A stretch of 64,000 nt of DNA from Lachnospiraceae bacterium (GTDB taxonomy: Bacteria > Bacillota > Clostridia > Lachnospirales > Lachnospiraceae): NCBI GenBank assembly GCA_022652545.1, contig JALCRM010000010.1, forward strand, positions 34,298-98,297, written 5' to 3'. The notes below the pieces were generated by a model, which made no database searches, had not been told where the DNA came from, and saw nothing but the letters and a program-made list of their open reading frames with translations. Position 1 is the stretch's first letter, and each line of letters begins with the position of its first letter. A program made the translations under genes and the position numbers. Of the stretch, positions 9,224 to 18,300 are shown piece by piece.

Positions 9224-10798
9224 ATGGAACCATGGGATTACACTTATGGAGAAAGAATTATTCTGCAGCAGGGAGGCATGATGGAATTCGATATACCGGA
9301 TCAGGAATACTGGTGGTACGGTACCGTCAGTGAAGGAACGCGGATGCCGCTAACGCGCTTTTCTGAATGCACCGTTGACTTCGGCGATGACACTACACAG
9401 AATCAGGTATCTTCCTGCCTTGTATCCAGCCTCGGACGGGTCATTTACGGGGAGGCTCCGTACAGGGCAGTTTTCAGCCATGGCAAAATACGTATCATCG
9501 GAGAGGCAGCTTACGCGGACGGGCTGAACGACCTGCGCGGCGCCGGAAGATTCCTGTATCACCGGGCCGAAACGGAAAAGGAAAACAGGCGCTGTGTTCC
9601 GGAACTCTTTTTCCGGGAGCCCCAGTACAATACCTGGATCGAACTGCTGCAGGACCAGTCGCAGAAGGGCGTTCTGGATTATGCCCATGGGATCCTCGGA
9701 CACGGTTTTCCGGCCGGTGTTCTGATGATCGACGAAGGCTGGTCGCCGGATTACGGGATCTTTGAATTTGACAGCAGGAAATTCCCGGATCCCGTAGAAA
9801 TGACAGAGGAGCTCCATACGCGGGGATTTAAGGTCATGCTATGGGTCACTCCCTATATTTCGCCGGATTCAGCGGCTTTTCGCAGACTTGACAGAGAAGG
9901 TCTCCTGCTGAAAGGCGCGGACGGAGAAACTGCCGTACGGAAATGGTGGAACGGGTACAGCTGTATTCTTGACCTGACGAATGCGAAAAGCAGGGAATGG
10001 CTGGAGGAAAGTCTGCATGATCTTCAGCGCAGGTACGGGATCGACGGCTTCAAATTTGACGGCGGAGATCCGTCCATGTACCGCGATGATGACCGGCCGG
10101 CGGCATCCTGCAGTGCCAGGGGCCAGGTGCAGCTGTACGGACGGTTCGGTATGGAATATGCCTTTAACGAATTCCGCTCCGGATGGAACAGCGGATGGGA
10201 GCCGCTCGTGATGCGGCTCGCGGACAAACGGCACAGCTGGGATACGGAGGGGCTCAATACGCTGATCCCCAATTCTACGGTACAGAGCATTTTCGGGTAT
10301 GTTTTTCAGTGCCCGGATATGATCGGCGGCGGAGAGGCGGTCAATTTCCATGAAAATGCGGGAAAACTGGACCGTGAGCTGATCGTGCGCTATGCGGAGA
10401 CGGCAGCCCTGTTTCCGATGATGCAGTTCTCGGCAGCCCCGTGGCGCATCCTGTCTGAGGAAGAGCTGACGATCGTACGCTCCATGGTGATACTGCATGA
10501 GAAATTTGCGGACACCATCGTGAACTGTGCGAACCGCGCGATAGCCGACGGAGAGCCTATCCTGCGGCATATGAGCTGGCAGTATCCGGGGCAGGGATTT
10601 GAGACGACAGCGGATCAGTTTGCCCTCGGAGAGAAGATCGTCGTCGCCCCGGTCCTGAAAAAAGGGGCGAGGGAGAGAAATGTAGTCCTGCCCGCAGGCA
10701 CCTGGATCGATGACGAAGGGAACAGGCTGGCCGGAGGACATGTCTTTCGTACAGAGGTACCGCTGGCCAGACTTCCCTATTATACGAAAACAGATTGA
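9224..10798 (+). CDS. Glycoside hydrolase family 31 enzyme
   Basis: About 524 residues forming a GH31 (alpha/beta)8 barrel with a short N-terminal beta domain and a C-terminal beta region. The nucleophile motif DGFKFDGGD places the catalytic Asp at D279, and the acid/base is probably D340 in HSWDTEG. GH31 acts on alpha-linked glycosides (alpha-glucosidase, alpha-xylosidase, alpha-galactosidase types); this sequence does not let me choose. There is no signal peptide, so it is likely cytoplasmic and acts on imported oligosaccharides. The ATG at 9224 has only a weak ribosome site; an in-frame ATG at 9281 follows GGGAGG and would remove 19 residues. No transporter adjoins it. Confidence 0.88.
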   Translation: MEPWDYTYGERIILQQGGMMEFDIPDQEYWWYGTVSEGTRMPLTRFSECTVDFGDDTTQNQVSSCLVSSLGRVIYGEAPYRAVFSHGKIRIIGEAAYADGLNDLRGAGRFLYHRAETEKENRRCVPELFFREPQYNTWIELLQDQSQKGVLDYAHGILGHGFPAGVLMIDEGWSPDYGIFEFDSRKFPDPVEMTEELHTRGFKVMLWVTPYISPDSAAFRRLDREGLLLKGADGETAVRKWWNGYSCILDLTNAKSREWLEESLHDLQRRYGIDGFKFDGGDPSMYRDDDRPAASCSARGQVQLYGRFGMEYAFNEFRSGWNSGWEPLVMRLADKRHSWDTEGLNTLIPNSTVQSIFGYVFQCPDMIGGGEAVNFHENAGKLDRELIVRYAETAALFPMMQFSAAPWRILSEEELTIVRSMVILHEKFADTIVNCANRAIADGEPILRHMSWQYPGQGFETTADQFALGEKIVVAPVLKKGARERNVVLPAGTWIDDEGNRLAGGHVFRTEVPLARLPYYTKTD

Positions 10799-10818
10799 AC
10801 AGCATGGCCGTGCGGACG

Positions 10819-10844
10819 GGGCGGCTTCTTTCTGCCGCGTTTTT
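10819..10844 (+). terminator. Possible intrinsic terminator after GH31
   Basis: A short GCGGC/GCCGC stem with a TTCTTTCT loop is followed by five T's, between the convergent GH31 gene and the Crp/Fnr gene. The stem is short, so efficiency is uncertain. Confidence 0.4.
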
Positions 10845-11502
10845 ACTGCATTTTCAGCTGAAAACTGTTTTTACTGAATGAGATCAGCTGTTCCTTCTGC
10901 ATTTTACTCAGTTCATTGGACATGGCGCTGCGGTCGACTCCGAGATATTCCGCCAGCTCCTGGCGGTTGAAGGGGATCGTGAAACGGCTGCTGCCGCTGT
11001 GTTTTGCCTGTTCGGAAAGATAGGAGAGCAGACGCCCCCTGATGGTTTTGGAGGACGTGTGCATACTGCGTCTCGAAAGCGCCAGGTTTTTCATGGCCGC
11101 GATCTGCAGCAGGTTCTGGATCAGCCGGTTGTGGTAGGGACAGGCATTTCTGCAGACATTCATCAGTCTGGAAACATTGAGAAACAGGATCTCACTGTCC
11201 TCATCCGCAACGACATCCACCATCAGCGGCTCGCCGGGAATACAGGCATAGGTTTCCGCAAAGATCTGTCCCGGGTCCGCATGATTCAGGATGCTGCTGT
11301 TCCCGGAAAAATCATCCAATACAATGTTGACGCCGCCCGAAAGGACGAGTCCGACACTTCTGACGCATTCGCCCGTGTGATAGATCAATTCTCCCTTTTG
11401 ATATTTCTTTTCGACGGCATCCAGGCAGGGCAGCATCGTTTCCGCTTCCTTCTCGCTGGTGCCGCGAAACAGTGCCGTGTTGACGAGAAAATGCAGATTC
11501 AT
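10843..11502 (-). CDS. Crp/Fnr-family regulator, HcpR-like by context
   Basis: 219 residues from an ATG at 11502 preceded by GGAGGAAATT. A cyclic-nucleotide-binding-like beta-roll covers about residues 15-130, then a dimerisation helix and a C-terminal Crp-type HTH (FNRQELAEYLGVDRSAMSNE). It lacks the N-terminal Cys cluster of Fnr. C-x5-C pairs occur around the dimer helix, but no clear iron-sulfur motif is present. It is divergent from an operon ending in Hcp. Crp/Fnr relatives called HcpR control hcp in many anaerobes in response to nitrosative stress, so it probably controls that operon; the assignment rests on context. A palindrome overlaps its own putative -10 (TACAAC), consistent with autoregulation. 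Confidence 0.88.
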   Translation of the reverse strand: MNLHFLVNTALFRGTSEKEAETMLPCLDAVEKKYQKGELIYHTGECVRSVGLVLSGGVNIVLDDFSGNSSILNHADPGQIFAETYACIPGEPLMVDVVADEDSEILFLNVSRLMNVCRNACPYHNRLIQNLLQIAAMKNLALSRRSMHTSSKTIRGRLLSYLSEQAKHSGSSRFTIPFNRQELAEYLGVDRSAMSNELSKMQKEQLISFSKNSFQLKMQ

Positions 11503-11518
11503 AATTTCCTCCATAAAT

Positions 11519-11555
11519 GTTGTAATAACAACGTACATGTGAGCCAAAGTATATT
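11519..11555. promoter_or_regulatory. Divergent control region with Crp/Fnr-type palindrome
   Basis: GTTGT-AATA-ACAAC (11519-11532) is an inverted repeat with 5-base arms. On the minus strand it overlaps a possible regulator promoter (TTGGCT, 17 bases, TACAAC). On the plus strand it lies just upstream of a TATATT -10 (11550-11555) with no good -35, so its centre falls about 36-37 bases before the expected start of the cupin-DUF488-hcp transcript. That resembles class II activation combined with autorepression. The binding protein is inferred to be the adjacent Crp/Fnr regulator. Confidence 0.5.
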
Positions 11556-11604
11556 AAACTGCGTTCAGAAAGTCAAGCAGGAAACACGGAAGGAGAGCAA
11601 TGAC

Positions 11605-11949
11605 ATGGCATACCTTAAAAACATCGAACAGGACAGGGTAATGAAACTGGCGGATGAGGTAACGGTCGTCCCCGGACAGATCGTCAGCAGGACACTGGCG
11701 CAGAACGATGCTGTCAGCATCACGCTGTTTGCCTTTTCCAAAGGAGAAGAGATCAGCACGCATACTTCGGAAGGAGATGCCATGGTGCTGGTGCTGGAAG
11801 GGACTGCGGAGCTTACCGTCGGCGGCGTTAAGCACAGCTGCGGCGCAGGAGAGAGCATTGTCATGCCGGCAGGTGTACCGCATGCGGTTTACGGAAAAGA
11901 AGATTTCAAAATGATGCTGACGGTGGTGTTCGCGTCGACACAGGAGTAA
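11605..11949 (+). CDS. Small cupin-domain protein
   Basis: 114 residues, ATG at 11605 with an AGGAGAG site. It is a single cupin_2 beta-barrel: first motif around HTSEGDAMVLVLEG, second around PAGVPHAV. The canonical first-motif HxH is reduced (HTSEGD), so metal binding is uncertain. It is the first gene of a tight operon, four bases ahead of DUF488 and then Hcp, downstream of the Crp/Fnr palindrome. Stand-alone cupins like this are common in Clostridia beside redox or stress genes, with no settled activity. No substrate is assigned. Confidence 0.85.
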   Translation: MAYLKNIEQDRVMKLADEVTVVPGQIVSRTLAQNDAVSITLFAFSKGEEISTHTSEGDAMVLVLEGTAELTVGGVKHSCGAGESIVMPAGVPHAVYGKEDFKMMLTVVFASTQE

Positions 11950-11953
11950 GGCG

Positions 11954-12352
11954 ATGCCGGAATATTGTATTCGTGTAAAACGTGTTTATGAGGCGCCAGA
12001 TCCCGAAGACGGCTGCAGGATCCTCGCCGACAGACTGTGGCCGAGGGGACTTTCCAGGGAAAAGGCTGCACTGGACCGCTGGGTCAGGGATGTCGCTCCG
12101 ACCGAAGCACTGCGGAAAAGTTATGCGCATAAGGCGGAACGGTACGAGGACTTCAGAACCGCGTACAGAAAAGAACTTGATGAGAACCCGGAAGCGGAGG
12201 AGGTACTGTGCTTCTGCAGATCTGCGCTCCGGTCGCGGAATGTGACGCTGCTTTGCGCCGCGAAGGATGAGAACCACAGCAACGCGTTCGTGCTGTGCGA
12301 ATGGATCAAACGGAAAATGGAGGAAAAAGAAGATGTTTTGCTTTCAGTGTGA
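11954..12352 (+). CDS. DUF488-family protein
   Basis: 132 residues with the family signature near the N-terminus (RVYEAPDPEDGCRILADRLW followed by PRG) and a C-terminal region rich in Cys and charged residues. The biochemical role of DUF488 is not established. It lies four bases after the cupin gene, and its last 20 bases overlap the start of hcp, which implies translational coupling and a shared stress function. The ribosome site of hcp (GGAGG/AAAGAAG) lies inside this gene. Confidence 0.85.
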   Translation: MPEYCIRVKRVYEAPDPEDGCRILADRLWPRGLSREKAALDRWVRDVAPTEALRKSYAHKAERYEDFRTAYRKELDENPEAEEVLCFCRSALRSRNVTLLCAAKDENHSNAFVLCEWIKRKMEEKEDVLLSV

Positions 12353-15176
12353 ACAGACGGCCGGCTGCACAGGCTGCAGAGGAAATGCCGGAGTGTGCGG
12401 TAAAAAGTCGGATACCGCGGACATGCAGGATGCACTTACGGGAGCGCTGATCGGACTTGCGCGCCTTGCAGGATCGGAAACGGTGCCTGCCGACAGTACC
12501 AGCCGTGTCCTTATCGAAGGGCTCTTTACGACAGTCACCAATGTCAGTTTCGATGACGACGCGATCCGGGTACAGCTTGAAAGGGCACATGCCGAGAAGG
12601 CGAGAATCCTTCAGAACAGCGCGTCCGGAAAGGACAGCAGCGACTACAGCATGAAGGATCTGTGGGATGCGCGGGAAGACATCCGTTCCCTGAAGTCCCT
12701 GATCCTGTTCGGGCTGCGCGGCATGTCGGCCTATGCCAGCCATGCGCGGGTGCTGGGCTATCATGATGACGATGTTGACCGCTTCTTCTGTGAGGGCCTC
12801 GCTGCCGTCGGCGGGGAACTGACCATGGAACAGCTGCTGCCTGTTGTGCTGAAGGTCGGTGAGGTCAACCTGAAATGTATGGCGCTGCTTGACAGGGCCA
12901 ATACGGAGACCTACGGAACACCTGTTCCGGTCACGGTGCCGCTGAAAGTCGAAAAAGGTCCGTTTATCGTTGTCACCGGACATGACCTGCGCGACCTGAA
13001 GCTGCTGCTCGAGCAGATCGGGGACAGGGGCGTCCATGTTTATACACACGGGGAGATGCTGCCGGCGCAGGCTTATCCGGAACTGAAGAAGTATCCGCAG
13101 CTCCGTGGCAATTTCGGTACGGCGTGGCAGAACCAGCAGAGGGAATTTGACGGCATTCCTGCACCTGTCCTTTATACGACCAACTGCCTGATGCCTCCGA
13201 AGGCGAGCTATGCGGACCGCGTATTTACCACCGGAGAGGTCGCGTTCCCGGGAACGGTGCATATCGGCGAAGACAAGGATTTCACACCGGTGATCGAAAA
13301 GGCGCTGGCGCTCGGCGGCTATTCCGAAGACCGGCAGTTTACGGGGATCAACGGCGGGACGGAAGTGACGACCGGGTTCGGCCGCGAAACGGTGCTTTCC
13401 CATGCGGGAGATATCGCCGAGGCCGTAAAGGCCGGAAAAATAAGCCACTTCTTTCTTGTTGCGGGCTGCGACGGGGCAAAACCGGGGCGGAACTACTATA
13501 CGGAATTTGTAAAACAGACACCGAAGGATTCGATCGTCCTGACACTGGCCTGCGGCAAGTACCGTTTCAATGATCTGGATCTCGGTACGGTGGCCGGGCT
13601 GCCGCGTATTCTCGATATGGGACAGTGCAACGATGCCTACGGAGCGATCCAGGTCGCGGTAGCGCTGGCACAGGCGTTTGACTGCGGCGTCAATGACCTT
13701 CCTCTTTCCTTTGTGCTTTCCTGGTATGAGCAGAAAGCGGTCTGCATCCTTCTGACACTGCTGCATCTCGGCATACAGAATATCCTGCTCGGGCCGACGC
13801 TTCCTGCGTTCCTTTCTCCCAATGTGCTGAAGTATCTTGTGGACAATTACCATATAGGGCCCGTCAGTACACCGGAAAAGGATCTTGACAGACTGCTCGG
13901 CAGAAAACCCGTGTCCGGAGATGGTGTCGCAGCGCAGGAGGAGAGCCGCGCCGCGATGCTCAAAGGATATGTCGGAAGGCTGAGCCGGGGCGACAGCCTG
14001 GATGCAGTCAGGAAGGACTTTGTTTCCCATTTCCGGAGCGTCGATGCGGCGGAGATCGCCCGTGCGGAACAGGAGCTGATCATGGACGGAACGCCTGTCG
14101 CCGACGTGCAGAAACTCTGCGATGTCCATTCTGCCCTGTTTCACGGGGCAACGAGGGAGGAGCAGATCGCGAACGCGGAAAAGGCGGTGGAGGCTTCCTC
14201 TGCAAAGGCGGACAGTATGCCGGCTGCGGCTTCCTCTGCCCCGGATCCGGGACATCCGGTCAGTGTGTTTACTGCCGAAAACAAAGTGCTCTCCGCTCTG
14301 ATCAAAGGGATCCGTGACAGTGCGGCTTCCGGGGAGAGCCGGGAAACGGCTCCGGAAAAACTGGAAGAACTGCGCGCGGCACTGGCGGAACACTATGCGG
14401 CGAAGGGAGACCTGGTCTATCCGCTCCTGAAGGCCGGTTACGGGATCTCCGGGCCGGCCGATGTCATGTGGGGTGTCGATGACGAGATCAGGGACGAGCT
14501 GAAAGTTCTTGCCGGTGAAGGAGAAGCGCTGCCGCAGTACGGGGAAAGACTGGAGAAGGTGCTGACCCGAGCGGAAGAGATGGTCTACAAGGAAGCAAAT
14601 ATCCTTTATCCTCTCTGCCTGCGGTTCTTTACAAAGGAGGACTGGATGCGTATGTATGATGAACTGCCGGCTTATGACTATGAGGGCTTTGCAAAACGTC
14701 CGGTATGGAGCGAGGCGGAAGAAATGCGGAAAGAAGCGAAGAGCGTGGCGGCGGAGAGCGCCGTGCCGGCAGCAGGGGAAGAAGGAACGATCCGGCTGGG
14801 CAGCGGACATATGACGCCTTCCCAGGTGGAAGCAGTTCTGAACACGATCCCGATGGAACTTTCGTTTATCGATGACAAAGACAAAAACTGCTTTTTCAAT
14901 GCGGGGAAAAAGCTCTTCAGAAGGCCGGATACCGCAGTGGACAGGGAAGTCTACTCCTGCCATCCGCCGAAATTTGCAGCGATGGCAAGACAGGTGATCG
15001 CAAGTCTCAGAAGCGGGGCGCAGGACAGCGTCGATGTATGGATGAACAAACGCGGAGAACCGGTCCTTGTACGCTACATGGCGGTCAGAAACGAAAAAGG
15101 GGAATATGTCGGTACCCTGGAGTGTGTCCAGAAAATGGGGTTTGCAAAGAAGCATTTTAATAAAGACGGAATTTAA
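12333..15176 (+). CDS. hcp: Hybrid cluster protein (Hcp) fused to DUF438-hemerythrin-PAS
   Basis: About 947 residues from the ATG at 12333 (MFCFQCEQTAG). Residues 1 to about 540 are a full Hcp: N-terminal cluster cysteines C3, C6, C15, C22, and hybrid-cluster ligands visible as His in TGHDL, Glu in HGEMLPA, C285 in TTNCLMPP, Cys in VAGCDG, LACGKY and MGQCND, and Glu/Lys in SWYEQKAV. Hcp proteins reduce NO (and hydroxylamine in vitro) and protect anaerobes from nitrosative stress. The remainder matches the separate DUF438 protein family: DUF438 domain (AEQELIMDGTPVADVQKLCD), a hemerythrin-like bundle (EHYAAKGDLVYPLL, VMWGVDDEIR) and a C-terminal PAS with SCHPPK. Normal Hcp is about 530-550 residues. 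The frame is continuous through an Ala/Ser-rich linker. A terminator follows at 15199. Confidence 0.94.
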   Translation: MFCFQCEQTAGCTGCRGNAGVCGKKSDTADMQDALTGALIGLARLAGSETVPADSTSRVLIEGLFTTVTNVSFDDDAIRVQLERAHAEKARILQNSASGKDSSDYSMKDLWDAREDIRSLKSLILFGLRGMSAYASHARVLGYHDDDVDRFFCEGLAAVGGELTMEQLLPVVLKVGEVNLKCMALLDRANTETYGTPVPVTVPLKVEKGPFIVVTGHDLRDLKLLLEQIGDRGVHVYTHGEMLPAQAYPELKKYPQLRGNFGTAWQNQQREFDGIPAPVLYTTNCLMPPKASYADRVFTTGEVAFPGTVHIGEDKDFTPVIEKALALGGYSEDRQFTGINGGTEVTTGFGRETVLSHAGDIAEAVKAGKISHFFLVAGCDGAKPGRNYYTEFVKQTPKDSIVLTLACGKYRFNDLDLGTVAGLPRILDMGQCNDAYGAIQVAVALAQAFDCGVNDLPLSFVLSWYEQKAVCILLTLLHLGIQNILLGPTLPAFLSPNVLKYLVDNYHIGPVSTPEKDLDRLLGRKPVSGDGVAAQEESRAAMLKGYVGRLSRGDSLDAVRKDFVSHFRSVDAAEIARAEQELIMDGTPVADVQKLCDVHSALFHGATREEQIANAEKAVEASSAKADSMPAAASSAPDPGHPVSVFTAENKVLSALIKGIRDSAASGESRETAPEKLEELRAALAEHYAAKGDLVYPLLKAGYGISGPADVMWGVDDEIRDELKVLAGEGEALPQYGERLEKVLTRAEEMVYKEANILYPLCLRFFTKEDWMRMYDELPAYDYEGFAKRPVWSEAEEMRKEAKSVAAESAVPAAGEEGTIRLGSGHMTPSQVEAVLNTIPMELSFIDDKDKNCFFNAGKKLFRRPDTAVDREVYSCHPPKFAAMARQVIASLRSGAQDSVDVWMNKRGEPVLVRYMAVRNEKGEYVGTLECVQKMGFAKKHFNKDGI

Positions 15177-15198
15177 AGCGGATCCCGGAACATGCGGG

Positions 15199-15240
15199 GG
15201 ACGCCGGACTGCAGAGCAGCCGGGCGTCCTTTGTGTTTTG
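15199..15240 (+). terminator. Intrinsic terminator after hcp
   Basis: GGACGCC pairs with GGCGTCC (15199-15205 with 15223-15229), with extra inner G-C pairs, followed by a T-rich TTTGTGTTTTG tail. It closes the cupin-DUF488-hcp operon. Confidence 0.7.
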
Positions 15241-15257
15241 TCTGAATAACATAAAAA

Positions 15258-15298
15258 CTGCAGTAATTCTGTTGTAAATACGTACTGCGGAGTATAAT
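15258..15298 (+). promoter_or_regulatory. Promoter of the TetR-kinase gene with candidate TetR operator
   Basis: A perfect -10 TATAAT (15293-15298) has only a weak -35 (TTGTAA at 15272, 15-base spacing, or TGTTGT at 17). An inverted repeat GCAGTA-N17-TACTGC (15260-15265 and 15283-15288) brackets the -35/spacer region and ends five bases before the -10. TetR regulators usually bind such sites in their own promoter, so this is the obvious candidate for autoregulation by the fused TetR domain. Confidence 0.5.
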
Positions 15299-15343
15299 AA
15301 AGATGAATACTGTTCAAGTGTGGTGCAGAGGGGTGCGGTTAAG

Positions 15344-18300
15344 ATGAGCCTGCCGATCAGTAATGCGAGAGAGAAACTGATATCCCATGGAAAGGCGCTT
15401 TTGCTCAGGAGTGGCTATCAGAAAATGCGCATAAAGGATCTTGCCGAGGAGTGCGGCATCGCGGCAGGCACCTTTTATACGTATTTTGACAGCAAGACTG
15501 AACTGATCAACGCCATTGCGCTGCAGGACTGGGAGGCCATGCTGGAGGAGATCGACCGGTCCCTGGACGGCGGCCGGACTATGCACGAAAAGCTTGGGAT
15601 CATTTACGGTCTCTTCGAGCATTTTATATCGGTTTATCTCAGCAGCTGGGTCCCTGTCGGATCGGAACCGGGCAATGTGGACAGATACAGAGAGATCAGG
15701 GAGCAGGGTCTGCACCGGCTTTCGGAACGCGTCTGCAGGATACTGCCGGTGCGGGAAAAACAGTCCGAAAAGCGCGGGTACTGCAGCCTGTCAAATGAAG
15801 AACTGTCCCTTGTGATCGTGGAGAATATGCTGTCGATCGCGGAAAACAAGGCGCTGTGTTTTGACAGCTTTGCGGAGACCGTAGAGCAGTGGCTCACGGA
15901 CTGCGGAGCGGAGGTGAAAAGCCCTGCAGCCGATCCGTCCGGCAGCGAACTTACACCTGAAAAGCTGCAGTTTCTGATTGATGCAACACCGGGGAAGAAG
16001 GCATTTTACCGTATAGAGGGAGACCGCACGCAGGCACTGTACCAGTCTCCGGAGCTGTGCGGATATTTTGGAACGGAAGCGGATGATATGCAGCGGACTG
16101 CCGCGGAAGACGCGATCGCCCTGGTGCATCCGGATGACAGACAGGGACTGCTGGATGCGATCCATACCTGCGTCCGTACCGGCCGGCCGTTTGAGCATTA
16201 CTGGCGTATTCTGCAGCGGAGCGGCGAAACGGGATGGGTATATGCGGAAGGCTGCATCTGCGGAATAAGGGACGGCGCGCCTGTGATCCTTTCCATATAC
16301 CACAGTCCGGCGGCTGAAAATGACATTTATCAGAATATCATTGACGGGACGCGGAGCCTCGTATACGTCTGCGACCGGCATACATACGACATTCTGTATG
16401 CCAATAAGGCCGCCCGTGAATATGAATCCGGGACGAGCGGCGTATTTTCCGGCGGGAAGTGCTACAGCTGTATTCAGGGCAGAACAGAGCCGTGTGAGGA
16501 CTGCATCCTGAAGGCAGGGACCGGCTCCTTCGACCGGATCCGGTTCAACAGTCACCGCGGCGTGTGGGAACATCTCTCCGGAGAATATATTGACTGGTGC
16601 GGTCACGAAGCGTTTGTTCAGTATATTCGTGACATTAACGAGCAGAAGGAACTGCAGCTGCAGTATGAGAATGAGAAGAAGCGGTATGCCACTGCAGTTT
16701 CCGGTGCAAATCTGTCAGTCTGGGAATACCGGGTCAGGGAACATCAGATCATCAGCGGACAGAGTTCACTCGACAAATATGCATTGCCGGAGATCATCGA
16801 AAATGTACCGGCTTCCATTCTGCCTCTGATTGAAGAGGAAGACAGGGACAGGTTCCTTGCCATGTTCCGGAAAATCGAAGCCGGGGAAGAGCACGTATCC
16901 GGCGATTACTGGATGAAGCCGATCGGGAAAAAGCCTACTGCCTGCGAGCACGTGGTTTATACGGTCGAAAAAGACGCGGATGGGGCGCCTTCGGTGGCTT
17001 ATGGCGTGAGTATCGATATTACCGCGCAGGAAAGGGAGCGTCGGCAGTTCAGGGAATCCATGCAGGAACTGCTGACCGCCAATCCGGAATCCCTGTGCCA
17101 CTATACCTTCAACCTTACGAGGAACCTCTGCTACGGCGGACAGGGAAAATCGTCAGAGGTCGTGCGTGCCATAAATTCGGATACGGTCGACGGCCTGTTC
17201 AGGAACATAGAAAAACTCATACCGGCGGCAAAGCAGAGGACGGCATTCAGAAGAACCTTCAACCGGCGGCAGCTGATGGAGAATTTTGAAGCCGGCACAC
17301 ACATCGTATCGCTGGAGTACGAAAGGTCGGATTCCAAAGGCGGCATCATTTCCGTCATCACATCCGTAAAGCTGATCAAAAATCCGGAGACGAACGATGT
17401 CACCGGCGCAGTATATTCTATGAATATTTCCCACCAGAAGCGTCTGGAAAAGATCCTGAAGATCATTACCAGCCAGGAGTATCAGATGGTGTCCGTACTG
17501 GATCTGGAGAGCCGGAAGATCGAGGCTGTCTATCTGGGAGCCGGTATGCCCGAGCTTTACCGGGAGTTTTTCAGAAACCCCGGGGACACCTGCGACGCGG
17601 AGGTGCTGAAACGCCGCAGCCTGGAGACCTGGCTGCTGCCGGAGGACGCCGGGATCTATAGCGAGGCCACAGATATTTCCCGCCTTCCGGGAAAACTGAA
17701 CAGACACGGCCATCTTGCATTTACGGTCCGTACACGCGCGGAGGGCGGAAACAGCGAAACAGGATTTCGTAAATTCCAGCACTACTGGCTTGACGATACT
17801 CACAGGCAGATCATCATTATCACATCGGATGTCACACAAAGCCTCATGCACCAGCAGCAGGAACTGGAAAAAGAGAGAGAGCTGCGGGAGCAGGCGCTTT
17901 CGGCAAACGCCGCAAAAACGGACTTCCTGTCCCGGATGAGCCATGATATCAGGACGCCGATCAACGGCATTACGGGAATGGTCCACATCGCTAAGCTGCA
18001 GGATAATCCGGCAAAGACGATCGACTGCCTCAACAAGATCGATACTTCCTCCAGGTTTCTTCTGGGCCTTGTCAATGAAGTACTGGATATGGCCAAAGCG
18101 GAGAGCGGCAAGATCGAACTGCACCCTGAGCCTTACAGGACCGAAGCACTGCGGGAGTACCTGGATGCCGTGATCAGACCGCTGTGCGAAGAAAAGAAGA
18201 TCAGGTTCGAATACTTTACGGACGAGGCAGCGGGCGTCATACCCGTGACGGATGTGCTGCGGCTGAACCAGATCTATTTCAACCTGCTTTCAAACGCCGT

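Noticed and set aside
10999..11604. A longer cupin protein beginning inside the Crp/Fnr gene
   Set aside because: The extra N-terminal part is the antisense of the regulator; the ATG at 11605 has a ribosome site and starts a complete cupin.
14230..14700. Loss of iron ligands in the hemerythrin-like part of the Hcp fusion
   Set aside because: The HYxxKxx and VMWGxDDEIR pattern is, as far as I recall, normal for DUF438-linked hemerythrin domains, so I do not call it degenerate.
12306..15317. A 1003-codon open frame on the minus strand opposite hcp, and similar long antisense frames at 2579-3925 and 54790-56628
   Set aside because: They mirror strongly coded plus-strand genes, have no ribosome sites or recognisable domains, and show His/Arg/Gln-rich translations typical of antisense shadows in GC-rich third-position genes.
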